NCBI RefSeq assembly: GCF_001953975.1
Contig: NZ_MBEJ01000066.1
Span: forward strand, 1 to 64,000
Reading direction: 5' to 3'
Source of the DNA: Mycobacterium sp. NS-7484
GTDB taxonomy: Bacteria > Actinomycetota > Actinomycetes > Mycobacteriales > Mycobacteriaceae
Length of the DNA stretch: 64,000 nt
The translations under genes and the position numbers were made by a program. Under the pieces are notes generated by a model. That model worked only from the letters and a program-made list of their open reading frames with translations. It searched no databases and was not told the origin of the DNA. This document shows, one piece after another, positions 46,147 through 55,229 of this stretch; the first letter of the stretch is position 1, and each line of letters opens with the position of its first letter.

Positions 46147-46194
46147 AACATTCGCAGTCACAAGAATTGAAACGTGTTTCAGAATGCGAATGTT
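46147..46194. promoter_or_regulatory. Nested inverted repeats upstream of the porin gene
   Basis: AACATTCGCA (46147-46156) and its exact reverse complement TGCGAATGTT (46185-46194) enclose a second inverted repeat GAAAC-GT-GTTTC (46169-46180). TTTCAGAAT (46178) is echoed by TTTCTCAGAAT (46193). The cluster lies 75-120 bp before the porin start, the right distance for an activator or repressor, possibly the adjacent AraC protein. Confidence 0.5.
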
Positions 46195-46268
46195 TCTCAG
46201 AATCCTCTCAGCTACGTTCGCTCGGTCAGTGATCGCTGACACATTTTCACGATCAGAAGGAGACCGAG

Positions 46269-47735
46269 TTGCAACTCGCACTACGGCCCTATGTGACTGC
46301 CGGCGTGGCGATTGTCGGCGCTGGCGTCATCGCGGCCACCCCCATCACTGCGGCGGCGCCCGAGATCCAGAACCGCGCGGTGACGTTGTCGGCCGCGGTG
46401 CAAAACCTGGACCTGCCAAGCCCCGCCGACGCCAGCCCGTTCGCGGCGATCCTGGGCGAGGCCAACCCGTTCGCAACACCTTTGGCTGAGTCCTCGTTCG
46501 TCGATCCCATTGCGCGGTGGGCCGAGGTGCTCGAGCTGACATCCACCAACCTGACAAAGCTCGTCCAGAACGCACTGGCCGACCCGGCGCCGGTCCTACG
46601 CCAGATCATCGCCAATCAGACCGGCTACGCAGAACTCGTCGGCGAGTCACTGTCGACGGTCGTCCAGAACATCATCAACACGGTGACCATCTACATACCG
46701 GATTACCTGGAAGAGGCCCGCGCGGAGTTCGAGGCCGGTGACATCATGGGCGTCGGCAATGTCATGTCGCGCGCCACCCTGACTGTCGCATCGAGTCTGT
46801 TCCCGATGCTCAATCTCCTCTCCATCCCCAATCAGATGGTCGGCAATCTGTCCTCTGTGCTGAATCTTCTGTCCTACAAATCATTCATCGATGTAGGGCT
46901 GGTAGGCCAGGTCGGCATGGGCTACGTCAGCCTCATCCAGGGCTACGTGTCAGCGGGGGCCGCCCGGATCGGACAGGACCTTTACGACGCCATCCAAGAC
47001 GGCGACATGGTGAAGTTCGCGAGCACGATCATCAACGCACCGGCCGATACCGTCAGCTCGATCCTCAACGGGTCCTATGTGCCGCCTCGGCGGCCCGGAG
47101 CGCCCGGCAGCTGGACCGCCGGGCTCTTCAGCCCCGACCGGGGGTACGCCCCGCTGCGCGCGTTCCTGATCGACATCCCCAAGGCGATCGCCGCGGCGAT
47201 CACCCCGCCTGCCGCGCCGGCCGCCGCACGTCTGGTGACCGAAACGACCTCGGATACAACAGGATCCGAGGTGGTCGGCGCCGACGACGCGCTCGCGGCC
47301 ATTGTGAAAGCCGATGACACGACATCCGGCGTTTCGGCCAGCCCGCTGACCGAGAAGTCCGGATCGCAAGCGTCGCCCGCCGATACCGGCGCTGCGGTGA
47401 CCGACCCGGCAGCGACGCCGTCGGAAACCACGACCCCGGTGTCCTCGGAAACCGAAGCGGCACCGGCCGCCGACGAATCCGAGACGCCGGCCGCCACATC
47501 CGACGCCCCGAGCACCAAGCCGTCCAAATCCCTGGTGCGCCACAGCATTGTCGCGGTCCCGGGCAAGACCGCCGCAGACACCGCTGCCGGCGGAAAGACG
47601 GTGAAACCGGTCAAGGCAGCCGCCGAGAAGGTGTCGGCGACCCTGGACAAGATCGGTCAGAAGGTCAAGAAGGCGTTCGACAAGCCGGCCAAGAAGGCGG
47701 CAACCGCCGACAAGGACACCGGCAGCAAGGAATAG
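46269..47735 (+). CDS. GjpA-like outer-membrane porin family protein
   Basis: The 488-aa exported protein starts at TTG 46269, fixed by AGAAGGAG upstream and by the signal peptide LRPYVTAGVAIVGAGVIAATPITAAA. Residues 60-300 form a helical region with PNQMVGNLSSVLNLLS and DMVKFASTIINAPADTVSSILNG, typical of mycobacterial proteins annotated as GjpA-type porins. From about 320 the chain is low-complexity (Thr, Ser, Glu, Pro), then a Lys/Ala-rich end (KKAFDKPAKKAATADKD). The porin name rests on family resemblance; channel activity is not evident from sequence. Confidence 0.68.
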   Translation: MQLALRPYVTAGVAIVGAGVIAATPITAAAPEIQNRAVTLSAAVQNLDLPSPADASPFAAILGEANPFATPLAESSFVDPIARWAEVLELTSTNLTKLVQNALADPAPVLRQIIANQTGYAELVGESLSTVVQNIINTVTIYIPDYLEEARAEFEAGDIMGVGNVMSRATLTVASSLFPMLNLLSIPNQMVGNLSSVLNLLSYKSFIDVGLVGQVGMGYVSLIQGYVSAGAARIGQDLYDAIQDGDMVKFASTIINAPADTVSSILNGSYVPPRRPGAPGSWTAGLFSPDRGYAPLRAFLIDIPKAIAAAITPPAAPAAARLVTETTSDTTGSEVVGADDALAAIVKADDTTSGVSASPLTEKSGSQASPADTGAAVTDPAATPSETTTPVSSETEAAPAADESETPAATSDAPSTKPSKSLVRHSIVAVPGKTAADTAAGGKTVKPVKAAAEKVSATLDKIGQKVKKAFDKPAKKAATADKDTGSKE

Positions 47736-47751
47736 CGCTGCATCACATGAC

Positions 47752-47786
47752 AATCGGCCCCTCTCGTAACCCGAGAGGGGCCGATT
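47752..47786. terminator. Strong bidirectional terminator, porin / menG
   Basis: A perfect 15-bp stem (47752-47766 with 47772-47786, core CGGCCCCTCTCG) and a TAACC loop are followed on the plus strand by TCTT. The stem starts and ends in AAT/ATT, giving short A and U tracts on both strands. It lies 16 bp past the porin stop between convergent genes. Confidence 0.9.
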
Positions 47787-47795
47787 TCTTGCCTG

Positions 47796-47858
47796 TGCGA
47801 GCGTGCGCACATTGCCGACAGATTGCGGCGTGTCGGGCAGCAGACACGCACGCTCGCA
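47796..47858. repeat. Cruciform repeat with 12-bp perfect terminal inverted arms
   Basis: TGCGAGCGTGCG (47796-47807) and CGCACGCTCGCA (47847-47858) are exact reverse complements. Inside, TTGCCGACA and TGTCGGGCA pair with one bulge around a loop of about 10 nt. The 63-bp element sits between the terminator and the menG stop and looks like a REP or MITE-type dispersed palindrome rather than a second terminator. Confidence 0.65.
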
Positions 47859-47869
47859 GTGCTGGGGGG

Positions 47870-48562
47870 TTAGGCGAGCGGCTTGGTGGCGGCGTGCAGG
47901 GCCACGATTCCGCCGGTGAGGTTGCGCCACTTGACGTTTGACCAGCCGGCCGTACCGATGCGCTGGGCCAGCTCGGCCTGGTCCGGCCAGGCCCGGATCG
48001 ACTCGGCCAGGTACACGTAGGCGTCGGGGTTGCTCGACACCGCGGTGGCCATCCGCGGCAGCGCCTGCATCAGATACTCCTTGTAGAGCGTGGCGAAGGC
48101 GCGGTTGGTCGGCGTGGAGAACTCGCACACCACCAGCCGGCCGCCGGGCCGCGTCACCCGGGCCATCTCCCGCAGGCCGGCCACATGGTCGACGACGTTG
48201 CGCAACCCGAAGCTGATGGTGACGGCGTCGAACACGCCGTCGGCGAACGGCAGCCGGGTGGCGTCGGCCCCGACTTTGGGCACCGGGCGTGAGGCGCCGG
48301 CGGCGAGCATGCCCACCGAGAAGTCCGCGGCCACGCACCACGCGCCCGAGCTCGCCAACTCGACCGTGGACACCGCGGTGCCGGCGGCCAGATCGAGCAC
48401 CTTGTCGCCGGGCCCGATGCCCAGTGCCGCACGGGTCTGACGGCGCCAGAACCGGTCCTGCCCGAGCGAGAGCACCGTGTTGGTCAGGTCGTAGCGTCGC
48501 GCCACGGCGTCGAACATCGACGCCACTTCGTGGGGGTTCTTCTCCAGGCTGGCTCGACTCAC
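47870..48562 (-). CDS. menG: Demethylmenaquinone methyltransferase
   Basis: The 230-aa SAM-dependent UbiE/MenG methyltransferase adds the last methyl group to make menaquinone. Visible motifs are [21 protein letters not shown]-binding [22 protein letters not shown] and VCEFSTP. Corresponds to Rv0558. The start is GTG 48562, 7 bases after TACCGT, so the transcript is probably leaderless. It is convergent with the porin gene across a strong terminator. Confidence 0.95.
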   Translation of the reverse strand: MSRASLEKNPHEVASMFDAVARRYDLTNTVLSLGQDRFWRRQTRAALGIGPGDKVLDLAAGTAVSTVELASSGAWCVAADFSVGMLAAGASRPVPKVGADATRLPFADGVFDAVTISFGLRNVVDHVAGLREMARVTRPGGRLVVCEFSTPTNRAFATLYKEYLMQALPRMATAVSSNPDAYVYLAESIRAWPDQAELAQRIGTAGWSNVKWRNLTGGIVALHAATKPLA

Positions 48563-48724
48563 GCTGCTGACGGTACCGGGCGCGGGTCAAAACATTGTCA
48601 GTGACCGAAACTCTGGACCCGCGCGGAACCTGCCTGTGGACTTCCTGCCAGTCGGAAACCGACGGGAATGGGTATGGCAATGGCACGCCTTGAACCGCAA
48701 GGATCGAAAAACGAAGGGTTGAGC

Positions 48725-49549
48725 ATGACTGAAAAAGTGTGGTTCATCACCGGTGCATCGCGGGGCTTCGGCCGGGAGTGGGCGATCGCGGCTCTCGACC
48801 GGGGCGACAAAGTGGCCGCCACCGCCCGCGACACCGCGACACTGGCCGACCTGACCGCCAAATACGGCGACGCGCTGCTGCCCATCCGGCTGGACGTCAC
48901 CGACCGCGAGGCCGACTTCGCCGCGGTGAAGCAGGCCCACGACCACTTCGGCCGACTCGACATCGTGGTCAACAACGCCGGCTATGGGCAGTTCGGTTTC
49001 ATCGAGGAACTGTCCGAGGCCGAAGCCCGCGATCAGATCGAGACCAACGTCTTCGGCGCACTGTGGGTCACCCAGGCCGCGCTGCCCTACCTGCGCGCCC
49101 AGGGCAGCGGGCACATCATCCAGGTGTCGTCGATCGGTGGCATCACCGCGTTTCCGTTGGTCGGCATCTATCACGCGTCCAAGTGGGCGTTGGAAGGTCT
49201 GTCCCAGTCGTTGGCCCAGGAGGTCGCGCCGTTCGGCATCAAGGTGACGCTGATCGAGCCGGGCGGATTCTCCACCGACTGGGCCGGCTCGTCGGCCAAA
49301 CACGCCACCCCGCTCACGGATTACGACGGGGCCCGCGACGCCGCGCAACAGGCGCGGGCGCAGCGCAGCGCCAAACCGGGCGATCCTAAAGCGTCGGCTG
49401 CTGCGGTACTCAAGATCGTGGACTCCGAAAACCCGCCGCTGCGAGTGTTTTTCGGTGAGCTGCCGTTGCAGTTGGCCAAGGCCGATTACGAGAGCCGGCT
49501 ACAGCTCTGGGACGAGTGGCAGCCGGTGTCGGTGGAAGCTCAGGGCTGA
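48725..49549 (+). CDS. Short-chain dehydrogenase/reductase
   Basis: The 274-aa classical SDR has the TGASRGFG cofactor motif (9-16), NNAGYGQFG, catalytic Ser in QVSSIGG and the YHASK catalytic pair. The first strand ends in a Gly-rich loop followed by Arg13, and ATARD follows the second strand, favouring NADP. AAGGG lies 7 bases before the ATG at 48725; an earlier in-frame ATG at 48668 lacks a site. Substrate is unknown. It is absent from the M. tuberculosis order I recall. Confidence 0.88.
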   Translation: MTEKVWFITGASRGFGREWAIAALDRGDKVAATARDTATLADLTAKYGDALLPIRLDVTDREADFAAVKQAHDHFGRLDIVVNNAGYGQFGFIEELSEAEARDQIETNVFGALWVTQAALPYLRAQGSGHIIQVSSIGGITAFPLVGIYHASKWALEGLSQSLAQEVAPFGIKVTLIEPGGFSTDWAGSSAKHATPLTDYDGARDAAQQARAQRSAKPGDPKASAAAVLKIVDSENPPLRVFFGELPLQLAKADYESRLQLWDEWQPVSVEAQG

Positions 49550-49574
49550 GTTTTTCTGGCCGAGCAGAGGGGGA

Positions 49575-50702
49575 TCAGGCGGCGCGCAACTGGCGCAGGC
49601 CCTGCACGGCCTCGTAGTGGCCGATCAACTCGTCGCAGATGGCCGGCCAGGTGCGGCCCAGCACGCTACGCCGGGCGGCCACCGAATAGCGGGCCCGCTC
49701 GGCGATCAGGTGTTCGACCGCGGCCGGCAGCGCCGCCTCGAATTCGTCGACCGCAAGCAACAATCCGGTGCGGTACGGCGCGATCAGATCGCGCGGTCCG
49801 CCGGCATCGGGGGCGATCACCGGCAGTCCGGAGGCCATGGCCTCCTGCACCGCCTGGCAGAACGTCTCGTGCTCGCCGGGGTGGACGAACACGTCCATGC
49901 TGGCGTAGGCCGACGCCAATGCCTCACCGTGCAGCTCACCGGTGAAAACCGCGGCCGGCATGAGTGTTTCGAGTTTGACGCGATCGACCCCGGCGCCCAC
50001 CACCACCAGTTGCAGATCGTCGCGCGCAGACAGGGCGGCCAACCGTTCCACGTGCTTTTCCGGCGCCAACCGCCCGACGAAGCCGACGATCGGTTTGCCC
50101 TCCGGTGACCACGTCACGCGCAGCCGCTCGTCACGGGCCGACGGGGCGAAGCCCGTGATGTCCACCCCGCGCCCCCACTTGAAGACCCGGGGAACCCGAT
50201 GGGCGGCAAGGTTTTCCATCGCCGAGGTGGACGGGGCCAGGGTACGGTCGGCCTTGCTGTGCAGCCGGCGGGTCCAAGCCCACGACGCACGGGAGAGCAT
50301 GCCGACGCCATAGCTCTCGGCGAAACCGGCGACATCGGTCTGGAACACCGCCACCGTCGGCACCCCGAGGTGCCGGGCGGCATGCACGCCGCCCCAGCCC
50401 AGCAGCGCCGGCGACGCGAGATGCACGACGTCGGGGTCGAAACCGCGCAATACATTGACCATTCGAGGCCGCGGCACCCCCAGCGGCAGCGAGGTGGCTC
50501 TCGGGAACATCCGCGACGGCACCCGGTGCACCCGCACCCCGTCATGGACCCGTTCGGCCGGGGCCTGGCCGCGGGGGGTGTCGGGGGCGATGACGAGTAC
50601 CTCGTGGCCGGTGCGGCGGAGATGCTCGATCACCCGAAGCACCGAGTTGGTGACGCCGTTGACATTCGGGAGGAAAGACTCTGCAACGATTGCAACGCGC
50701 AC
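49575..50702 (-). CDS. mgtA: GDP-mannose-dependent alpha-mannosyltransferase
   Basis: The 375-aa GT4/GT-B glycosyltransferase starts [20 protein letters not shown] and has [13 protein letters not shown] (nucleotide site) and [24 protein letters not shown] (EX7E-type motif). It corresponds by order to Rv0557 (MgtA), which mannosylates a glucuronosyl diacylglycerol acceptor or takes part in phosphatidylinositol mannoside-type lipid assembly. The start is GTG at 50702. It acts at the inner face of the membrane. Confidence 0.9.
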   Translation of the reverse strand: MRVAIVAESFLPNVNGVTNSVLRVIEHLRRTGHEVLVIAPDTPRGQAPAERVHDGVRVHRVPSRMFPRATSLPLGVPRPRMVNVLRGFDPDVVHLASPALLGWGGVHAARHLGVPTVAVFQTDVAGFAESYGVGMLSRASWAWTRRLHSKADRTLAPSTSAMENLAAHRVPRVFKWGRGVDITGFAPSARDERLRVTWSPEGKPIVGFVGRLAPEKHVERLAALSARDDLQLVVVGAGVDRVKLETLMPAAVFTGELHGEALASAYASMDVFVHPGEHETFCQAVQEAMASGLPVIAPDAGGPRDLIAPYRTGLLLAVDEFEAALPAAVEHLIAERARYSVAARRSVLGRTWPAICDELIGHYEAVQGLRQLRAA

Positions 50703-50791
50703 ATCAGGATGTTCTCAGCGGCAGCTGTCGCCCAGGTAGCGTCCGGGGATACGACACCCTAAAACCTGATGCCCGCGGATAAAGTTGGCCC

Positions 50792-51484
50792 ATGCGATTG
50801 ACGCGGATTGCCACCGCGATGCTGGCTGCGCTGGCCTTGTCTGTTGCGGGGTCCACGGCCGGCTGCACGCGTCTGGTCGACGGCGCGGCGCAGGCCAGCG
50901 GCGACAAACCCGGCAGCGCGATCACCCAGGACGGCACAGGCATCCAGATCGGCTATCCCGATGCCCCGGCCCAGATCGACCTGTTCACCGAACCGCAGTG
51001 CCCGGCGTGCGCGCATCTGCAGCACAACGTCGGCGACGAGATCGCCTACGCCGTCGAATCCGGCCGACTGGCGGTGACCTACCGGCCGCTGACCTTCCTG
51101 GACTCGACCGGCACCGACTACTCGGCCCGGGTGGCCAACGCCATGTTCCTGGCCGCCGGTCCGGGCACCACCGGGGTCGCATTCCAGCTGTTCGTCCAGG
51201 ACCTGTGGGGCCATCAGCAGCCCGAGGGCTCGACCGGCCCGAGCGACGACGAGATCGCCGCCATGGCCTCCGACAGCGGCGTCGGCTCCGCGCAGACCGA
51301 CAAGATCGCCGCAGGTGAACACCTCATCGACGCCGACGAGCTCAACGAAGCCAACGCCGGCCTGCTCAGCGAGACGACGTACGAGGTGGCCACCCCGGCG
51401 GTCTACGACCTGGTCGGTGAGGAGATGGTCGACATCGGCGACCCGCAGTGGCTGGCCAAACTGCTGAATACGCCTACGAGCTGA
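50792..51484 (+). CDS. DsbA/thioredoxin-like lipoprotein
   Basis: The 230-aa product has a lipoprotein signal (STAGC lipobox, Cys25) and a DsbA-like thioredoxin fold with active site CPAC (EPQCPACAHL) and a cis-Pro segment ATPAVYDL. It probably oxidises or isomerises disulfides in exported proteins, perhaps including the Cys-rich secreted proteins encoded in this window. The ATG lies 6 bases after TAAAGT (50780-50785), so it looks leaderless. Its last 11 bases overlap the 3' end of the convergent DUF3592 gene. Confidence 0.82.
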   Translation: MRLTRIATAMLAALALSVAGSTAGCTRLVDGAAQASGDKPGSAITQDGTGIQIGYPDAPAQIDLFTEPQCPACAHLQHNVGDEIAYAVESGRLAVTYRPLTFLDSTGTDYSARVANAMFLAAGPGTTGVAFQLFVQDLWGHQQPEGSTGPSDDEIAAMASDSGVGSAQTDKIAAGEHLIDADELNEANAGLLSETTYEVATPAVYDLVGEEMVDIGDPQWLAKLLNTPTS

Positions 51485-52007
51485 CCGGGGCTGCAGCGCC
51501 GGGCCGGCTGAGCCGTCGCTGCAGGAACGCCAGCAGGGCCAGCGCCGCGCTCGCGGCCAGCCAACCCACCACCGCGATCGATCCGGCCGGGATGATCGCC
51601 AGCGAGGCGTTGCGGTCGCGGACCCGCACCAGATCGGGATTGTTCTTGTCGTACTCGACGTAGATCCGCATCCCGGTGTCGAGCTCGGAGGGATACAGCA
51701 CGCCCAGCTCGGGGCGGTAGGTCACCCGGTCGGGCGTGACGAACTCGATCGTCGAGCGGCGCGGACCGGCGCTGAGCACCTCGGCCGCGGCCACCCCCAT
51801 GTTGCGCTCGATCTGCTGGTCGTTGCGCCACGCGCCGAGCACCAGCAGCACCGACTGCAAGGTGACCAGGCAGGCGGCGATCACCACACCGATCCGCACC
51901 CGACGGATGATGCGCTGCGATCGCGTCTCCCCCGGTTCGCCATAGAGGTGCGGGATCAGGGCCTGCACCAGCGCGCGGAATCGCGCCGCGATCTCCGCGG
52001 GTCTCAC
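51474..52007 (-). CDS. DUF3592-type membrane protein (Rv0556-like)
   Basis: The 177-aa protein has two membrane segments (about 36-56 and 137-158) around an external loop with [29 protein letters not shown] and [15 protein letters not shown], the DUF3592 pattern. Function is unknown. The start is GTG 52007, overlapping the menD stop (GTGA), so it is translationally coupled to menD. It ends 11 bp inside the convergent lipoprotein gene. Confidence 0.8.
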   Translation of the reverse strand: MRPAEIAARFRALVQALIPHLYGEPGETRSQRIIRRVRIGVVIAACLVTLQSVLLVLGAWRNDQQIERNMGVAAAEVLSAGPRRSTIEFVTPDRVTYRPELGVLYPSELDTGMRIYVEYDKNNPDLVRVRDRNASLAIIPAGSIAVVGWLAASAALALLAFLQRRLSRPGAAAPVSS

Positions 52008-53647
52008 AGGGCGGCCTTGATCGACGCGTGCAGGGCACGCAGCGACGACCGGTCGGCCTTCACCTCCAGCACCCGCATGCCGTCGAACGGTTCGGCCAGC
52101 GCGGCGGCGAGATCGTCGACCTCCAGCTGCCTGCTGTCGACGTGATAGGCCCGGCACAAGGCGGCCACGTCCACGTCGTGGGGCGTGCCGAAGATCCGCG
52201 ACGACACGTCAGAGAACCGCGGATCGCCCTGCTCCAGAAGCTCGAAGATTCCGCCGCCGTTGTCGTTGGACACCACGATGGTCAGGTTGCGCGGCGTCGG
52301 CTCGGTCGGCCCGATCAGCAGCCCCGAGCTGTCGTGGACGAATGTCAGGTCGCCGATCAGCGCGATGGTGCGGCGCGGTTCGTTCCCGGCTCGCTCATGG
52401 GCCAGCGCCGCACCGATTGCCGTCGACACCGTGCCGTCGATCCCGGCCACCCCGCGGTTCGACCGCACCTTGACGTCCTCGGCGGTCAGCCCGACCAGGG
52501 CGGCGTCACGCACCGGGTTGGACGCCCCGAGCACCAACTGGTCGCCTGGGCGCAGCGCGTCGGCGACCACCGCGGCCACGTGCAGACCGGTGGTCATCGG
52601 GTGCGACGCGAGTTGATCGCGGACCGCCGCGACGGCATGCTTGTTCGCTTGCGCGCACCGATTGAGCCAGGCCGGGTCCGGGGTTCCCGACGTCACCGCG
52701 CGGGTGCCGTTGGCCATCGAGTTACCGGAGACATCCGGCCAGCGCGGGCCGGTGGTCAAGGCATACACCGGCACCGCCGGGTCGGCCAGCAGCGCCGACA
52801 CCGGCCGGTGCAGGGTGGGCCGCCCCAGCATGATGACCTGCTTGGGGTGCACAAGGCGTAGAGCCAAGGGGTGCAAGGGGTTTCGCGGAAGTGGGGCGGT
52901 GGGCTCGGCCACTGTCGGCAGATCGGCCAGGTTCGGGTGCGTGCCGGCGCCATGTCCGGCGATCACCACGGTGTCCGGGGTGAGGTCGATGTCCAGCGGC
53001 TGGTCGAAACTCACCGGCGGGGTATACGTCCACGGTTTGCCGTCCGGCCGGCCCGGCGGGAACGAGGTGTCACCGTGGGCGTTGTCGGGGACCAACGGCT
53101 CACGCAACGGGATGTCGAACTGCACCGGACCGGCGTTGGCGCTGCGGGCGCCGGTGGCCGCCACCAGCACCCGGCAGGTCGCCGACCGCCACTGGGCGTT
53201 GAAGGCCTCCAACTGGTCTGGGTGGTCTTCTGCCAGGCCCAGGCTGATGTTCGCCCGCACCTGGTTACCGAAATAGCCCAACTGCTCGAAGGTCTGATTG
53301 GCGCCGGTGCCCAGCAGTTCGTAGGGCCGGTTGGCGCTGAGCACGATCAACGGCACCCGGGCGTAGTTGGCCTCCACCACCGCCGGGCCGAGGTTGGCCA
53401 CCGCGGTGCCCGAGGTCATGGCGATACAGACCGGCGCCTGTTCAGCCACAGCGAGGCCGATCGCCAGATAGCCGGCCGTGCGCTCGTCGATCCGGACGTG
53501 CAGACGCAAGCGTCCGGCCCGATCGGCGTCGGCCAGCGCGAAGGCCAGCGGGGCGTTGCGCGAGCCGGGGCACAACACCACATCCCGGACACCGCCGCGG
53601 ATGAGTTCGTCGACGACTACGCGCGCCTGTGCCGTCGAGGGGTTCAC
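52004..53647 (-). CDS. menD: SEPHCHC synthase MenD
   Basis: The 547-aa ThDP-dependent enzyme adds the succinyl semialdehyde unit from 2-oxoglutarate to isochorismate in menaquinone synthesis. Blocks: [15 protein letters not shown], glutamate-bearing [45 protein letters not shown], and the cofactor site [15 protein letters not shown] with [11 protein letters not shown]. Of two tandem GTG codons the second (53647) is preferred: it lies 6 bases after TAAGGT and gives the family N-terminus VNPSTAQA. Orthologue of Rv0555. Confidence 0.96.
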   Translation of the reverse strand: MNPSTAQARVVVDELIRGGVRDVVLCPGSRNAPLAFALADADRAGRLRLHVRIDERTAGYLAIGLAVAEQAPVCIAMTSGTAVANLGPAVVEANYARVPLIVLSANRPYELLGTGANQTFEQLGYFGNQVRANISLGLAEDHPDQLEAFNAQWRSATCRVLVAATGARSANAGPVQFDIPLREPLVPDNAHGDTSFPPGRPDGKPWTYTPPVSFDQPLDIDLTPDTVVIAGHGAGTHPNLADLPTVAEPTAPLPRNPLHPLALRLVHPKQVIMLGRPTLHRPVSALLADPAVPVYALTTGPRWPDVSGNSMANGTRAVTSGTPDPAWLNRCAQANKHAVAAVRDQLASHPMTTGLHVAAVVADALRPGDQLVLGASNPVRDAALVGLTAEDVKVRSNRGVAGIDGTVSTAIGAALAHERAGNEPRRTIALIGDLTFVHDSSGLLIGPTEPTPRNLTIVVSNDNGGGIFELLEQGDPRFSDVSSRIFGTPHDVDVAALCRAYHVDSRQLEVDDLAAALAEPFDGMRVLEVKADRSSLRALHASIKAAL

Positions 53648-53672
53648 CACTCCACCTTATTGGGTCAACCCG

Positions 53673-54455
53673 TCAGTTCTGACCGGCGAAGAACTCGAGC
53701 AGCGCGGTGTTGACCACATCGGGCTTCTCGATGAAGCCCAGGTGACCGGTGTCGGGGATCTCCAGATACCGGGCGTTGGGGATGGCGTCGGCCACCTCAC
53801 GCCCCAGATGCACCGGCAACACCACATCGTCGGCGAACCCGATCACCAGGACCGGCTTGGTGATGGACCGGTAGGCCGGCAGCCGGTTGTCCTTCGGACC
53901 ACAGTCCAGCTGGGCAAGCAGGCCCGGGGTCTGCTTGGTGGGCCACATGGTGAACATCTCGCTCCAGTCCCGCACCAGGACGTCGTCGTTGAGCGTTTTG
54001 GGCGAGAAGCTCTCCAGCATGCGCAGCTTGGCGTCGAACTTCGCCGGCAGCTGGATGCCCGACGTGGCGAACTCGCGCTCGGCGTCGCGGAAGAACTCGC
54101 GGGCCCGGTCATGACGGCCCCGGGTGGCCATCAACACCGCCGAGCGCACCAGTTCAGGACGCGCCACCATCAGTTCCTGGGCGATGAACGACCCCATCGA
54201 CACGCCGGCCAGATGTACCGGACCGGCCTCGAGCTTTTCGATCAGCTCGGCGGTGTCGGCCACCATCTGCTCGGTGCCGAAACCCTCGGCGTTCTCCGTC
54301 GCGCCGATGCCGCGGTTGTCGAAGGTGATGACGCGGTAACCCGCCCGCTGCAGCGCAGGCACCTGGTGCAGGTGCCAGGTTCGGCCGGCGCCGCCGCGGC
54401 CGGCGATGAACAGCACCGCCTCACCCTTGCCTCGGTCGTCATAAGCCAGGTTCAT
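53673..54455 (-). CDS. bpoC: Alpha/beta hydrolase BpoC, candidate MenH
   Basis: The 260-aa hydrolase closely resembles Rv0554 (BpoC) as I recall its sequence: FIAGRGGAGRTWH, FDNRGIGATENAEGF, nucleophile GVSMGSF (Ser86), LNDDVLVRDW, acid in IGFADDVVLP and His in DTGHLGF. Named a non-heme peroxidase by homology, but its place between menD and menC makes SHCHC synthase (MenH) a reasonable alternative. The ATG lies 7 bases after TAGCGT, suggesting a leaderless transcript. Confidence 0.88.
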   Translation of the reverse strand: MNLAYDDRGKGEAVLFIAGRGGAGRTWHLHQVPALQRAGYRVITFDNRGIGATENAEGFGTEQMVADTAELIEKLEAGPVHLAGVSMGSFIAQELMVARPELVRSAVLMATRGRHDRAREFFRDAEREFATSGIQLPAKFDAKLRMLESFSPKTLNDDVLVRDWSEMFTMWPTKQTPGLLAQLDCGPKDNRLPAYRSITKPVLVIGFADDVVLPVHLGREVADAIPNARYLEIPDTGHLGFIEKPDVVNTALLEFFAGQN

Positions 54456-54492
54456 CCGGCCGACGCTACTTCATGGCGAGCAGTGCACCAGA

Positions 54493-55218
54493 TCACGCGG
54501 TGCGTCGACCCCGCACCTTGCGGATCGCCTGATCCCAGGCCAGCAACACCCCGGCCTTGAGCGGTTCGGGCTTGATCATGTCCTTGCTCAGCAGCGCGGT
54601 GGCGCCGGCCTTGGTGGTGGCCGATGCCTTCGACATGTGCCCGGAGTCGAACGGCGGCTGCGGGTCGTACTCGATCATCAGCTGGATCGCCTTGGCTTTC
54701 GCCTCGCCGCCGATCTGCCCGGCCAGCCAGAGGGCCAGGTCGATGCCCGCCGAGACCCCTGCCGCGGTGATGACCTTGCCGTCGGGTTCGGCTCGCACCA
54801 CACGCTGATCGCCCACCGGGTCAGCGCCCATCAGTTTCAGCGCACTCAGTGCCGCCCAGTGCGAGGTGGCGGGTTTGCCGTCGAGCAGGCCGGCAGCGGC
54901 GAGCACCATCGACCCCGAGCACACCGACGCCGTCCACGTGGTGCCCGGCGACACCCGCCGTAGCCAGTCCAGCACTCTGTCGTCACGTGCCGCCACGGCC
55001 GAGCCCGGGCCGCCGGGCACCAGCACGACGTCGGGCGCCGGCGTTTCGTCGAAACGGTGGGTGGCCCCGACCGTCAGCACACCGGAATCGGCGGTGACGG
55101 GGCCCGGCTCGTGCCAGAGGAACCGCACCTGGGCGTCGGGCAGGTTGCGCAGCACCTCGTAGGGGCCGATGAAATCGAGCGCGGTGAAACTCGGGTACAA
55201 CACGATGGCGATCTGCAT
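54493..55218 (-). CDS. DJ-1/PfpI family protein
   Basis: The 241-aa protein has the DJ-1/PfpI fold: IVLYPSFTALDFIGPYEVL, VPGGPGS and the nucleophile elbow SVCSGSMVLAAAGLLDGK (Cys), as in the inhI/glyoxalase-III-like group of isonitrile hydratases. GAGAGGA before the ATG at 55218 sets the start. It follows the GlxA-type regulator by 11 bp with the same DJ-1 fold, so regulator and enzyme probably handle the same signal. Confidence 0.85.
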   Translation of the reverse strand: MQIAIVLYPSFTALDFIGPYEVLRNLPDAQVRFLWHEPGPVTADSGVLTVGATHRFDETPAPDVVLVPGGPGSAVAARDDRVLDWLRRVSPGTTWTASVCSGSMVLAAAGLLDGKPATSHWAALSALKLMGADPVGDQRVVRAEPDGKVITAAGVSAGIDLALWLAGQIGGEAKAKAIQLMIEYDPQPPFDSGHMSKASATTKAGATALLSKDMIKPEPLKAGVLLAWDQAIRKVRGRRTA

Positions 55219-55229
55219 TGCTAATCCTC

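Noticed and set aside
47796..47858. Cruciform considered as an insertion sequence
   Set aside because: Only 63 bp, no transposase frame and no obvious target-site duplication.
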